A stretch of DNA of 64,000 bases, taken from positions 7,068,001 through 7,132,000 of the forward strand of contig NC_018681.1 of NCBI RefSeq assembly GCF_000250675.2. Direction: 5' to 3'. Below the pieces are notes generated by a model. It worked only from the letters and a program-made list of their open reading frames with translations. It had not been told where the DNA came from and did no database searches. This DNA is from Nocardia brasiliensis ATCC 700358 (GTDB taxonomy: Bacteria; Actinomycetota; Actinomycetes; Mycobacteriales; Mycobacteriaceae). The position numbers and the translations under genes were made by a program. Each line of letters starts with the position of its first letter. Positions within the stretch are counted from its first letter, which is position 1. Below, piece by piece: positions 18,728 through 26,760 of this stretch.

Positions 18728-20242
18728 TCAGCCGAGCAGCGCGTCCACGAAGGCGCCCGGCTCGAACGGCGCCAGATCGTCGGCTCCCTCGCCGAGACCG
18801 ACCAGCTTCACCGGCACCCCCAGCTCGTGCTGCACCTGGAAGACGATGCCGCCCTTGGCGGTCCCGTCCAGCTTGGTGAGCACCACGCCGCTGATATCGA
18901 CCACGTCGGCGAACACGCGCGCCTGCATCAGGCCGTTCTGGCCGACGGTGGCGTCGAGCACCAGCAGCACCTCGTCGACCGCGGCCTTCTTCTCCACGAC
19001 GCGCTTGACCTTACCCAGCTCGTCCATCAGGCCGGTCTTGGTGTGCAGGCGACCCGCGGTATCGATGAGGACGACGTCGACGCCGCGGTCGATGCCCGCG
19101 CTCACCGCGTCGAAGGCGACGGCGGCCGGATCGGCGGCCTCCTTGCCGCGCACGGTTTCCGCGCCGACCCGCTCGCCCCAGGTCTGCAGCTGGTCGGCGG
19201 CGGCGGCCCGGAAGGTATCGGCCGCGCCGAGCAGCACGCGGCGACCGTCCGCGACGAGCACGCGCGCGAGTTTGCCGGTGGTGGTGGTCTTTCCGGTGCC
19301 GTTGACGCCGACGACCAGCAGGATCGACGGGTGATCGGCGTGCGGCAGCGCCCGGATCGAGCGGTCCAGTTCGGGGCGCAACGCCTCGATCAGCACGTCC
19401 CGCAGCACGGCCCGGGCCGCGTCGGTGGTCCGGACGCTGCGCGAGGCCATCTCCTCGCGCAGGCGGGCCACCACCGCGGCGGTGCTCGCGGTGCCCAGGT
19501 CGGCCAGCACCAGGGTGTCCTCGACCTCTTCCCACGAGTCGTCGTCCAGGTCGCCGCCGCCGAGCAGGCCGAGCAGGCTCTTGCCGACCGCGTTCTGCGA
19601 GCGGGACAGGCGGCCGCGCAGGCGGACCAGGCGGCCCGCGGTGGGTTCGATCTCCTCGAGCGGAGCGGGGGCCTCGGCGCCTGCGGCGGTGTCGGGGAAG
19701 GCGGCTGGGGCGGACTCTGCTTCGGCAGGCGCGGCGGTCGATGCGCCGGCGGATGCGGTGGTCGGCGCGTCCGCAGGAGCGGTGGTCGATGCGTCCGCGG
19801 GAGCGGTGGTCGGCGCACCAGCGGGAGCGGTGGTCGGTGCGTCGGTGGTCTCCGGTGCGTTCGTGGCGCCACCGGTCGACTCAGCCTCGGGCGCGGCGGT
19901 TTCGCCAGCGGGCGCCTCGGCGACATCACCCTCGGGCAGTTGCACGTTGGTGATGCCGCGCTTGGGTGCGTCCCGGGGAATGGCCGCGTCGTCGCCGATG
20001 TGCGGCTGCCCGTCCGTGTCGGTCCGCTCGACCAGCTGCGGTTCGGGTGCGGTCGCCGTGCCGCCTTGACTGAAACTGAATCCGCCCGAGGCGGCGTAAC
20101 CGCCGGACCGGTCGGTCAGCTGCTGCTCCGCGGGCTGCGTCAATGACACCCGAGAGCGCTTGTACCGGACAAAACCGACAACAAGCACCACCAGCAGCAG
20201 AGCAGCGGCAACGGCGACAATGATCCAGGCTTCGGAACTCAC
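18728..20242 (-). CDS. ftsY: Signal recognition particle receptor FtsY
   Basis: Membrane receptor GTPase that docks the signal recognition particle. GTG 20242 gives 504 residues and has AAGGA 8 bases upstream. The N-terminus is a membrane helix (IIVAVAAALLLVVLVVGFV) followed by YKRSR. A long acidic Ala/Pro/Thr linker of about 150 residues comes next, then the NG domain with GVNGTGKTTTTGKLA, DTAGRLHTKTGLM and TKLDGTAKGG. The linker holds an 8-residue tandem repeat encoded by 24-base units. The N-terminal anchor is typical of actinobacterial FtsY. Confidence 0.97.
   Translation of the reverse strand: MSSEAWIIVAVAAALLLVVLVVGFVRYKRSRVSLTQPAEQQLTDRSGGYAASGGFSFSQGGTATAPEPQLVERTDTDGQPHIGDDAAIPRDAPKRGITNVQLPEGDVAEAPAGETAAPEAESTGGATNAPETTDAPTTAPAGAPTTAPADASTTAPADAPTTASAGASTAAPAEAESAPAAFPDTAAGAEAPAPLEEIEPTAGRLVRLRGRLSRSQNAVGKSLLGLLGGGDLDDDSWEEVEDTLVLADLGTASTAAVVARLREEMASRSVRTTDAARAVLRDVLIEALRPELDRSIRALPHADHPSILLVVGVNGTGKTTTTGKLARVLVADGRRVLLGAADTFRAAAADQLQTWGERVGAETVRGKEAADPAAVAFDAVSAGIDRGVDVVLIDTAGRLHTKTGLMDELGKVKRVVEKKAAVDEVLLVLDATVGQNGLMQARVFADVVDISGVVLTKLDGTAKGGIVFQVQHELGVPVKLVGLGEGADDLAPFEPGAFVDALLG
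19731..19844. repeat. 24-bp tandem repeat inside ftsY
   Basis: Nearly five copies of a 24-base unit of the type gcggtggtcg-tgcgtccgcggga start at 19731, 19755, 19779, 19803 and 19827. They encode (T/S)TAPA(G/D)A(P/S) octapeptides in the disordered linker of FtsY. Such in-frame units change copy number easily by slippage. Confidence 0.9.
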
Positions 20243-20362
20243 GCGCCCCATCCTTGCAGAACGAACCGGCCCGCTTTACCACGCCGCCCCGGTGCCGACA
20301 CACAACCCCCGAGATTTCTTGTCCTGCGGAACTTCTCGCGACGTGCCAATAGGATCGGCGAC

Positions 20363-20752
20363 GTGACCGATCGAAACGTGCTTGGGGGGCCGCTGGAAGA
20401 GTGCGGCGCCGATCCTCTCACCGGCTTCTACCGGGACGGCTGCTGCAGCACCGGGCCGGAGGATCTCGGTAGCCACACCGTGTGCACCGTCGTCACGGCC
20501 GAATTCCTGGAGCATCAGGCGTCCATCGGCAACGATCTGAGTACGCCGCGGCCGGAGAACAACTTCCCGGGCTTACAGCCGGGAGACCGGTGGTGTGTGG
20601 TGGCCGTGCGGTGGCTACACGCGCACGAGGACGGTGTCGCCGCACCCGTCGTGCTGGCCGCCACGCACGAGAACGCCCTGGAAGTGATCTCGATGGACAT
20701 CCTGCGCAAATACGCCGTCGACGTGCCCGACGACGTCAGCGACCTGCTGTAA
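20363..20752 (+). CDS. DUF2237 family protein
   Basis: A 129-residue protein of the DUF2237 family, recognised by NVLGGPLEECGADPLTGFYRDGCC near the N-terminus and by the later FPGLQPGDRWCVVAVRWLHAH and VVLAATHENAL. The several conserved cysteines and histidines suggest metal binding, but no function is established. The start is GTG 20363. It is divergent from ftsY and begins the small insert between ftsY and smc. Confidence 0.92.
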   Translation: MTDRNVLGGPLEECGADPLTGFYRDGCCSTGPEDLGSHTVCTVVTAEFLEHQASIGNDLSTPRPENNFPGLQPGDRWCVVAVRWLHAHEDGVAAPVVLAATHENALEVISMDILRKYAVDVPDDVSDLL

Positions 20753-20767
20753 TCCGCATGCCGCGCA

Positions 20768-20795
20768 CGGCAGCCCGAGCCGAATCCGGCTGCCG
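20768..20795. terminator. Intrinsic terminator between convergent genes
   Basis: CGGCAGCC pairs with GGCTGCCG around a 12-base loop. It lies 15 bases after the DUF2237 stop and 50 bases beyond the stop of the convergent TetR gene. Confidence 0.6.
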
Positions 20796-20845
20796 TCGGG
20801 CCTGGCCGTACCGTTCGACCGTGACCGGGTCTCGACACGTGTCGC

Positions 20846-21601
20846 TTATGCGCCACGTGCTCGCGTCGTCGCCGCGCGGCGGCGGTGCGCCTTCTGCCGG
20901 CAGGCGGGCGAGCAATATCGCGGACGACGGCCGGTGCCCGAATGCCGGACGGCACGGGCGCAGACCGGGCACCGCGTTTCGTTACTATCCGCTGTTTCGT
21001 TACGAGTTTCGCCCACCGCGACGGGGCGATTCGTTACGCCCGAGGCGCGCATCGCGTCGATGACCAACGCGGCCGCGCGGCCCAGTGCGCCGTCGGTCGG
21101 TCGAAGTCGTTGGATGGCAACGCAACCGGTGAAAATCGCCAGCACATCCGGCACCTCGAGATCCGGGCGGACCGCGCCCTGCCGCTGCGCGGCGGCCAGC
21201 AGCTCCCCGAGCGCCTGATGGAATCGGGCACCCGCACTCATCAACAGGGCGCGCGGCCAACCGTCGTCGGATTGCACGAGATCGCACAGCGCCTGATTGC
21301 CCGGCGTCGAAACGACCACCTGCGTGCAGAAATCGAAGAAGGCGGCCCCGGGATCCGGCGCGCCCAGATGGTCGGTGGCCAGTTGGGCGAGCCGATCCAC
21401 GCGCTGCTGCACAACCGCTTCCAGCAGCTCGACTTTCGTCGGGAAGTGGCGGTAGACGGTGCCCGCGCCGACCCCGGCACGCCGGGCCACCTCGGCCAGC
21501 GAAACCGTCGGCCCCTGCTCGGCGAACGCGCGTTGCGCGGCGGACAGCACCGCCGCGCGATTGCGGGTGGCGTCGCTGCGGGCGGTGGCTGCGGCAGTCA
21601 A
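20846..21601 (-). CDS. TetR-family regulator with C-terminal Cys-rich motif
   Basis: A 251-residue repressor. The N-terminal helix-turn-helix reads VSLAEVARRAGVGAGTVYRHFPTK, followed by a TetR ligand/dimer domain. Unusually, the last 40 residues carry CPVCARAVRHSG and RYCSPACRQKAHRRR, a CxxC...CxxxC arrangement resembling a small zinc ribbon followed by a basic tail. TTG 21601 is taken as start because GGAAGG stands 10 bases upstream; GTG 21649 is an alternative, but it would fall inside the operator-like repeat. It is divergent from the NmrA-like gene, which is its likely target. Confidence 0.85.
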   Translation of the reverse strand: MTAAATARSDATRNRAAVLSAAQRAFAEQGPTVSLAEVARRAGVGAGTVYRHFPTKVELLEAVVQQRVDRLAQLATDHLGAPDPGAAFFDFCTQVVVSTPGNQALCDLVQSDDGWPRALLMSAGARFHQALGELLAAAQRQGAVRPDLEVPDVLAIFTGCVAIQRLRPTDGALGRAAALVIDAMRASGVTNRPVAVGETRNETADSNETRCPVCARAVRHSGTGRRPRYCSPACRQKAHRRRAATTRARGA

Positions 21602-21647
21602 TTCGTTACGGCCTTCCGTTTTCCGACCTGGTCGAGCGGGCCAGGCC

Positions 21648-21672
21648 ACCCGTACGGTCTCGAAATACGGGT
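21648..21672. promoter_or_regulatory. Inverted repeat, likely TetR operator, with TAGAAT promoter
   Basis: ACCCGTA (21648-21654) and TACGGGT (21666-21672) form perfect arms around an 11-base spacer. A TAGAAT -10 hexamer for the TetR gene lies at 21684-21689 on the minus strand, so the repeat sits just past the predicted transcription start, a good place for autorepression. It lies 36 bases before the divergent NmrA-like gene. Confidence 0.5.
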
Positions 21673-21707
21673 TGTCCGACCCGATTCTATCGACAGACAA
21701 GGCGAGC

Positions 21708-22625
21708 ATGTCTTCTTCGCAGCACCTCATCCTGGTCACCGGCGCCACCGGCAAGCAGGGCGGCGCGACCGCCCGCACACTGCTCGCGGGCGGCCGGGCG
21801 GTCCGCGCCCTGGTGCGCGACCCGCACGCCCCGGCCGCACGAGCGCTCGCCGCCGCGGGCGCCGAACTCGCGGTCGGCGATTTCGACGACCCCACCACCC
21901 TGCCCGCCGCACTAGCCGGTGCCACAGCCCTTTTCGCGGTCCCGCCCGCCGCCTACGACCCGGACGGCTGGGATGTCGAGCGGGAAGCGCGACGCGGCGA
22001 AGCGCTCGTCGACGCGGCCCGCCGAGCCGGGGTGGCGCAGATCGTGTTCACCGGTATCGCCTCGTTCAACGAGGACACGTCGTGGGGTGCGAGCGGCAAA
22101 GAGCGCATCGAAACCGCGGTCGCGACCAGCGGGGCGCGCTACACCCTGCTGCGCCCGGTCCGGTTCATGGAGAACTATCTGCTGCGCGGCCTGCCGATCG
22201 ACGGCATCGTCGACGGCGTGCACCGGCACATGTTCCCGGCCGACCGACCGATGAAGGTCATCGCGGTCGCCGATGTCGCCGAGATCGCCGCCCTGGTCTT
22301 CGCCGACCCCGACCGCTTCCACGGCCGGACCCTGGAGCTGGCCGGCGACGCCCTCACCCCACCGGATGCCGCCGCCGCGATCGCCGCCGCCACCGGCCAC
22401 CCCGTCCGCTACCAGGAACTGGACGAGGCCTACGCCGCCTCCCTCGGCGCATCGATCGCCTACACCTGGCGGCTGATGCGCGAAACCGGCGGCTGGCGCG
22501 CCGACATCGACACCGTCCGCCGGATCCACCCCGGCCTCCGCACCTTCGACACCTGGCTGGCCGAAACCGGTGGCGCCCAAATCAAATCCCTGCTCGACAG
22601 CGACCGGACCACCGCCCCGCGGTGA
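21708..22625 (+). CDS. NmrA-like NAD(P)-binding protein
   Basis: A 305-residue short-chain-dehydrogenase-like protein of the NmrA/HSCARG type. It starts MSSSQHLILVTGATGKQGGA, the dinucleotide-binding GxxGxxG, and carries LLRPVRFMENYL typical of the group. Members act as redox sensors or quinone/NADPH-binding enzymes rather than classical dehydrogenases. ATG 21708 is used because the GATG-motif region begins right after it; the frame is open further upstream into the TetR gene. It is probably controlled by the divergent TetR protein. Confidence 0.9.
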   Translation: MSSSQHLILVTGATGKQGGATARTLLAGGRAVRALVRDPHAPAARALAAAGAELAVGDFDDPTTLPAALAGATALFAVPPAAYDPDGWDVEREARRGEALVDAARRAGVAQIVFTGIASFNEDTSWGASGKERIETAVATSGARYTLLRPVRFMENYLLRGLPIDGIVDGVHRHMFPADRPMKVIAVADVAEIAALVFADPDRFHGRTLELAGDALTPPDAAAAIAAATGHPVRYQELDEAYAASLGASIAYTWRLMRETGGWRADIDTVRRIHPGLRTFDTWLAETGGAQIKSLLDSDRTTAPR

Positions 22626-22656
22626 ACAATCGGCCACCGCGGGACAACGGTGTCCC
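22617..22656. terminator. Double hairpin between NmrA-like gene and smc
   Basis: CCGCGGTG / CACCGCGG (22617-22642, overlapping the stop codon) is followed by GGGACA-ACGG-TGTCCC (22641-22656). The pair lies between convergent gene ends and could terminate from either side. Confidence 0.55.
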
Positions 22657-22707
22657 ACGATGGACCGGGACTATCGGACTCGGGCGCGTGCTCGAGGTGG
22701 ACGAGAA

Positions 22708-25700
22708 CTACGCCGCGCCCGCGGGGGTGAGGTTTTCGCCGCGGAGACGTTGGGAGATGACCTGGGTGATGCCGTCGCCGCGCATGCTGACGCCGTAGAG
22801 GGCGTCGGCGATCTCCATGGTGGGTTTCTGGTGGGTGATGACGATGAGCTGGCTCTTTTCGCGGAGCTGCTCGAAGAGGCCGATGAGGCGGCGCAGGTTG
22901 GTGTCGTCCAAGGCGGCCTCGACCTCGTCCATCACGTAGAACGGTGAGGGACGGGCGCGGAAGATGGCGACCAGCAGGGCCACGGCGGTGAGGGACTTCT
23001 CGCCGCCGGACAGCAGCGACAGCCGCTTCACCTTCTTGCCGGGCGGGCGCGCCTCCACCTCGATACCGGTGGTGAGCATGTCGGACGGGTCGGTGAGCAG
23101 CAGCCTGCCCTCGCCGCCGGGGAACAGCTTCGCGAACACGCCGACGAATTCGCGTTCCACGTCCTCCCACGCCTCGGTGAACACCTGCAGGATGCGAGCG
23201 TCCACCTCGGCGACCACGTCGAGCAGGTCCTTGCGCGCGCTCTTCACATCCTCGAGCTGGGTGGCGAGGAAGTTGTAGCGCTCTTCGAGCGCGGCGAACT
23301 CTTCCAGCGCAAGGGGATTCACCTTGCCGAGCGTGGTGAGGTCCTTCTCGGCGCGTTTGGCACGCCGCTCCTGGGTCTGGCGGTCGTAGGGCATCGGGGC
23401 GGGCGCGGTGACCTGTTCGCCGCGTTCCTTGGCCTGCTCGTACTCCTGCCATTCCAGGTCGGTCGGCGGCAACGGCACGTCGGGGCCGTACTCGGCGATC
23501 AAATCGCTGAGCGCGATACCGAACTGTTCGGAGATCGTCGCCTCGAGCTGCTCGATGCGCAGGGCCGCCTGAGCTTTCGCGACTTCGTCGCGGTGCACCG
23601 CATCGGTGAGCTGGGCGAGCTGGGCGGACAGCGCGCGCACCCGCTCCTTGACCTGCTCGACCTGGGCGGCGGCTTCGCCGCGGCGGCGGACCAGATCGTC
23701 GCGGCGGGCACCCGCCTCCGCCACCACCTTTTCCAGTTCGGCGGCGACCTTGGCACCGGATTCGGCGACCGCGGCGGCGACTTCGGCGGCCTTCTTACGC
23801 GAGGCCTGGGCCCGTTCGGCCCTGGCCCGCGTCTCCCGTTCGGCGCGGGCCGCGCGGCGCAGCGAATCCGCCTTGCCGCGTACCGATTCCGCGCGTTCCT
23901 CGGCGGTGCGCACCGACAGGCGCGCCTCGACCTCCATCGACCTGGCCTCGGCGAGCGCGGCCGCGGCTTCTTCGCGTTCCCGGCCCGCGGTCTCGGTGCC
24001 CGCCGCGGTGCCGTCGGAGTCGATCTCGGTCTGTTCCAGTTCGGCGTTGCGCAACCGGTCTTCGAGTTCGGCGAGCGAGGTAAGCGATTCTTCCCGGCTC
24101 GCTTCGGTTTCCGCGCGCTGGGCGAGCAGCCGGTCGTTGTCGGCCTGCGCGGTGCGGGCCGCGTGCCCGAGCCGGCCGAGCCGGTCATAGATGGCGACCA
24201 GGGACTGATCGGATTCGTGCAACGCGAGCAACGCCTGATCGACGGCGTCCTTGCGGTCCGCCTGTTCGGCCAGTGCGCCGGACAGGGCGGCTTCCAGTTC
24301 TTCGGCCCGGCGTTGCGCCGCGACCAGATCAGCCTTGGCGGTGTCGATATCGGCCTGGATCTCCAGTTGGCTGGGCGCGCGGTCGGAGCCGCCGAGCAGC
24401 CACCCGGTTCCGGTGAGGTCGCCGTCGCGGGTGACCACCCGCACGTCCGGGCGGGCCGCGAGTACCGCACGGGCCGCGGCCAGATCGTCGGCGACGGCGA
24501 TACCGGCGGTGAGCGCCATGATCGCCGCGCGCACGCTGTCCGGGCACTCGACCACGTCGGACAGCCAGCGGGCCGCGCCGGGCAGCGGGCCGGGATGCGG
24601 GCGGTGGCCGCCGTCGGCGCCGAATACCAGTGCGGCGCGGCCGCCGTCGGCTTCCTTCAGTGCGCGGATCGCGGCGTGCGCGGACTCACCGGTGTCGGCG
24701 GCGACCGCGTCGGCGAGCGGGCCGAGCGCGGTAGCGACCGCGGCTTCGAAACCGCCGTGCACCCGCAGCAGACCGGACAGCGGGCCCAGCAGCCCCTGGG
24801 ACCGGTGCTCGACCAGCCAGGCGGCGCCGTCACGGCGGGCGAGGTTCATGCCGAGCGCCTCGATCCGCGCCGAGAGCGACGCGACCCGCTTGCTCGCCTC
24901 GCGATCCTGTTCGCGTAGTTCGGTCACCCGCTGGTCGGCCAGGGCGAGCGCCTGCACCGCGTGCTCGTGCTGGGCGTCCAGGCCGGCCTCGCCGGCGTCC
25001 AACTCGGTGAGTTCGGCCTGCACCGTGTCGAATTCGGCCTGCGCGGCCTCGCCGCGCTGCCGGGCGTCGGCGATCGCGGTGGTGAGCCGGGAGATCTCGG
25101 CGTCCACCGATTGCGTCCGGGTGCGCAGCGTGTCGACCTTGCCCGCGAGCCGCGCCACGCCTTCCCGCCGGTCCGCGATCGCCCGCACGGCGGCGAGGTG
25201 CGCCTGCTCGGCGGCCTTGGCGGAGTGTTCGCGTTCGGCCAGTGCGTCGCGGGCCGCCTCAAGCGTCTCGGTCGCGATCTCGACGGCTTCGCGCAGTTCG
25301 GCTTCCTCGGCTTCGACCCGTTCGGCTTCGGCTTCCAACTGTTCCGGGTCGCGTCCCGTGCCGACCGGCGCTTCGGTGTCGAGATGACGGGCCCGATCCT
25401 GCGCGATCCGAATGGTCGCGTTGACCCGCTCGGCCAGCGCCGACAGCTGGAACCAGATCTGCGCGGCGGCTTCCGCACTCGGCGTCAACCGGGACAGCTG
25501 AAATTCCTGCTGGGCGAGCGCGGCATTGGCGGCGTCGAGTTCGCTCTGCACGGTGATGTGCTGCTCGCGGGCGTAGGCTTCCTTGCTCTGCTGGCTCTCC
25601 AGCTCGCCGCGGCGGGTCACCAGATCGTCCGCGGCCAGGCGCATCCGGGCGTCGCGCAGGTCGGCCTGCACGGTCTGCGCGCGGCGCGCCACCTCGGCCT

Positions 25701-26322
25701 GCCGGCCGAGCGGTTTGAGCTGACGGCGCAACTCGGTGGTGAGGTCGGTGAGCCGGGCCAGGTTGGCCTGCATCGCCTCGAGCTTGCGGACCGCCTTCTC
25801 TTTCCGTTTGCGGTGCTTGAGCACGCCCGCGGCCTCTTCGATGAACGCGCGCCGGTCCTCCGGGCGCGATTCCAGAATCGCCGAGAGCTGCCCCTGGCCC
25901 ACGATGACGTGCATCTCGCGGCCGATGCCGGAGTCACTGAGCAGTTCCTGCACGTCCATCAGCCGGCAGGTGCTCCCGTTGATCTCGTATTCGCCCGCGC
26001 CGTCGCGGAACATGCGCCGGGTGATGGACACCTCGGCGTAGTCGATCGGCAGTGCGCCGTCGGAGTTGTCGATGGTGAGGGTCACCTCGGCACGCCCCAG
26101 CGGGGCCCGGCCCGCGGTGCCCGCGAAGATCACGTCCTGCATCTTGCCGCCGCGCAGCGCCTTGGCCCCCTGCTCACCCATCACCCAGGTGAGCGCGTCG
26201 ACCACGTTGGACTTGCCGGATCCGTTCGGACCGACCACACACGTGATGCCGGGTTCCAGGCGCAGCGTCGTCGCGGACGCGAAGGACTTGAAGCCCTTCA
26301 GCGTCAGGCTCTTCAGATGCAA
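22708..26322 (-). CDS. smc: Chromosome segregation protein SMC
   Basis: Structural maintenance of chromosomes ATPase that organises and segregates the nucleoid. TTG 26322 gives 1204 residues, the usual size, beginning LHLKSLTLKGFKSFASAT with GAAAGG nine bases upstream. Walker A is GPNGSGKSNVVDA. Two long coiled coils flank a hinge near residues 520-640. The C-terminal head shows LLSGGEKSLTAVALL and VMDEVEAALDDTNL. It lies after ftsY as in mycobacteria, but with a three-gene insert between. Confidence 0.98.
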   Translation of the reverse strand: MHLKSLTLKGFKSFASATTLRLEPGITCVVGPNGSGKSNVVDALTWVMGEQGAKALRGGKMQDVIFAGTAGRAPLGRAEVTLTIDNSDGALPIDYAEVSITRRMFRDGAGEYEINGSTCRLMDVQELLSDSGIGREMHVIVGQGQLSAILESRPEDRRAFIEEAAGVLKHRKRKEKAVRKLEAMQANLARLTDLTTELRRQLKPLGRQAEVARRAQTVQADLRDARMRLAADDLVTRRGELESQQSKEAYAREQHITVQSELDAANAALAQQEFQLSRLTPSAEAAAQIWFQLSALAERVNATIRIAQDRARHLDTEAPVGTGRDPEQLEAEAERVEAEEAELREAVEIATETLEAARDALAEREHSAKAAEQAHLAAVRAIADRREGVARLAGKVDTLRTRTQSVDAEISRLTTAIADARQRGEAAQAEFDTVQAELTELDAGEAGLDAQHEHAVQALALADQRVTELREQDREASKRVASLSARIEALGMNLARRDGAAWLVEHRSQGLLGPLSGLLRVHGGFEAAVATALGPLADAVAADTGESAHAAIRALKEADGGRAALVFGADGGHRPHPGPLPGAARWLSDVVECPDSVRAAIMALTAGIAVADDLAAARAVLAARPDVRVVTRDGDLTGTGWLLGGSDRAPSQLEIQADIDTAKADLVAAQRRAEELEAALSGALAEQADRKDAVDQALLALHESDQSLVAIYDRLGRLGHAARTAQADNDRLLAQRAETEASREESLTSLAELEDRLRNAELEQTEIDSDGTAAGTETAGREREEAAAALAEARSMEVEARLSVRTAEERAESVRGKADSLRRAARAERETRARAERAQASRKKAAEVAAAVAESGAKVAAELEKVVAEAGARRDDLVRRRGEAAAQVEQVKERVRALSAQLAQLTDAVHRDEVAKAQAALRIEQLEATISEQFGIALSDLIAEYGPDVPLPPTDLEWQEYEQAKERGEQVTAPAPMPYDRQTQERRAKRAEKDLTTLGKVNPLALEEFAALEERYNFLATQLEDVKSARKDLLDVVAEVDARILQVFTEAWEDVEREFVGVFAKLFPGGEGRLLLTDPSDMLTTGIEVEARPPGKKVKRLSLLSGGEKSLTAVALLVAIFRARPSPFYVMDEVEAALDDTNLRRLIGLFEQLREKSQLIVITHQKPTMEIADALYGVSMRGDGITQVISQRLRGENLTPAGAA

Positions 26323-26760
26323 GTCCGACGACCTTTCGTTATTCGTTGCCGGTGTGCACGCCGCCATATTCCGCCTGCTCATCGATGCAGGCGACCAGTC
26401 ATGGTATCCGTCGCGGACCGAGTGCCCCCGACGCGGGACAGGCCGCGTCGCCGCATGGCGGTTCGGCGGTACCCGTAGGTTATCGAGTCGGCCCACGATA
26501 TCCCGTATTTCGATGCGCTCGGAGTTAGCCGGATGTCGCGTTTCGGCCGTCGGCGCGCCCGGCCGATGTGCTCGCGGCACGACCCGCCGGCCTCGACGCG
26601 AGGTATCGACGAAAGGTGACGACTACGGGGCTGTTGATCGACCTCGACACGACCTTTACACCAAAAGACGGACCGACTTGCCGGACGCTCTGCCGCGCGG
26701 CGACGACGCCGCATACGATCCAGTCGATCCGCCAGCGGGAATATTTGGAGCGCCACGCCG
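26323..26760. other. Intergenic region upstream of smc and a membrane protein gene
   Basis: These 438 bases separate the divergent starts of smc and the gene at 26761. I see no credible gene. A TACCAT -10-like hexamer near 26400 faces smc, and a TACGAT hexamer near 26713 faces the plus-strand gene; neither has a clear -35. In mycobacteria acyP would adjoin smc here, so this is also the left boundary of the 12-kb accessory block. Confidence 0.5.

Noticed and set aside
20753..20845. A possible gene continuing DUF2237 downstream.
   Set aside because: The 93 bases hold a hairpin and no start with a ribosome binding site.
24961..26478. A 505-codon open frame on the plus strand across smc.
   Set aside because: It is a mirror of the smc coiled-coil codons with no start signal or motif; the SMC protein is unambiguous.
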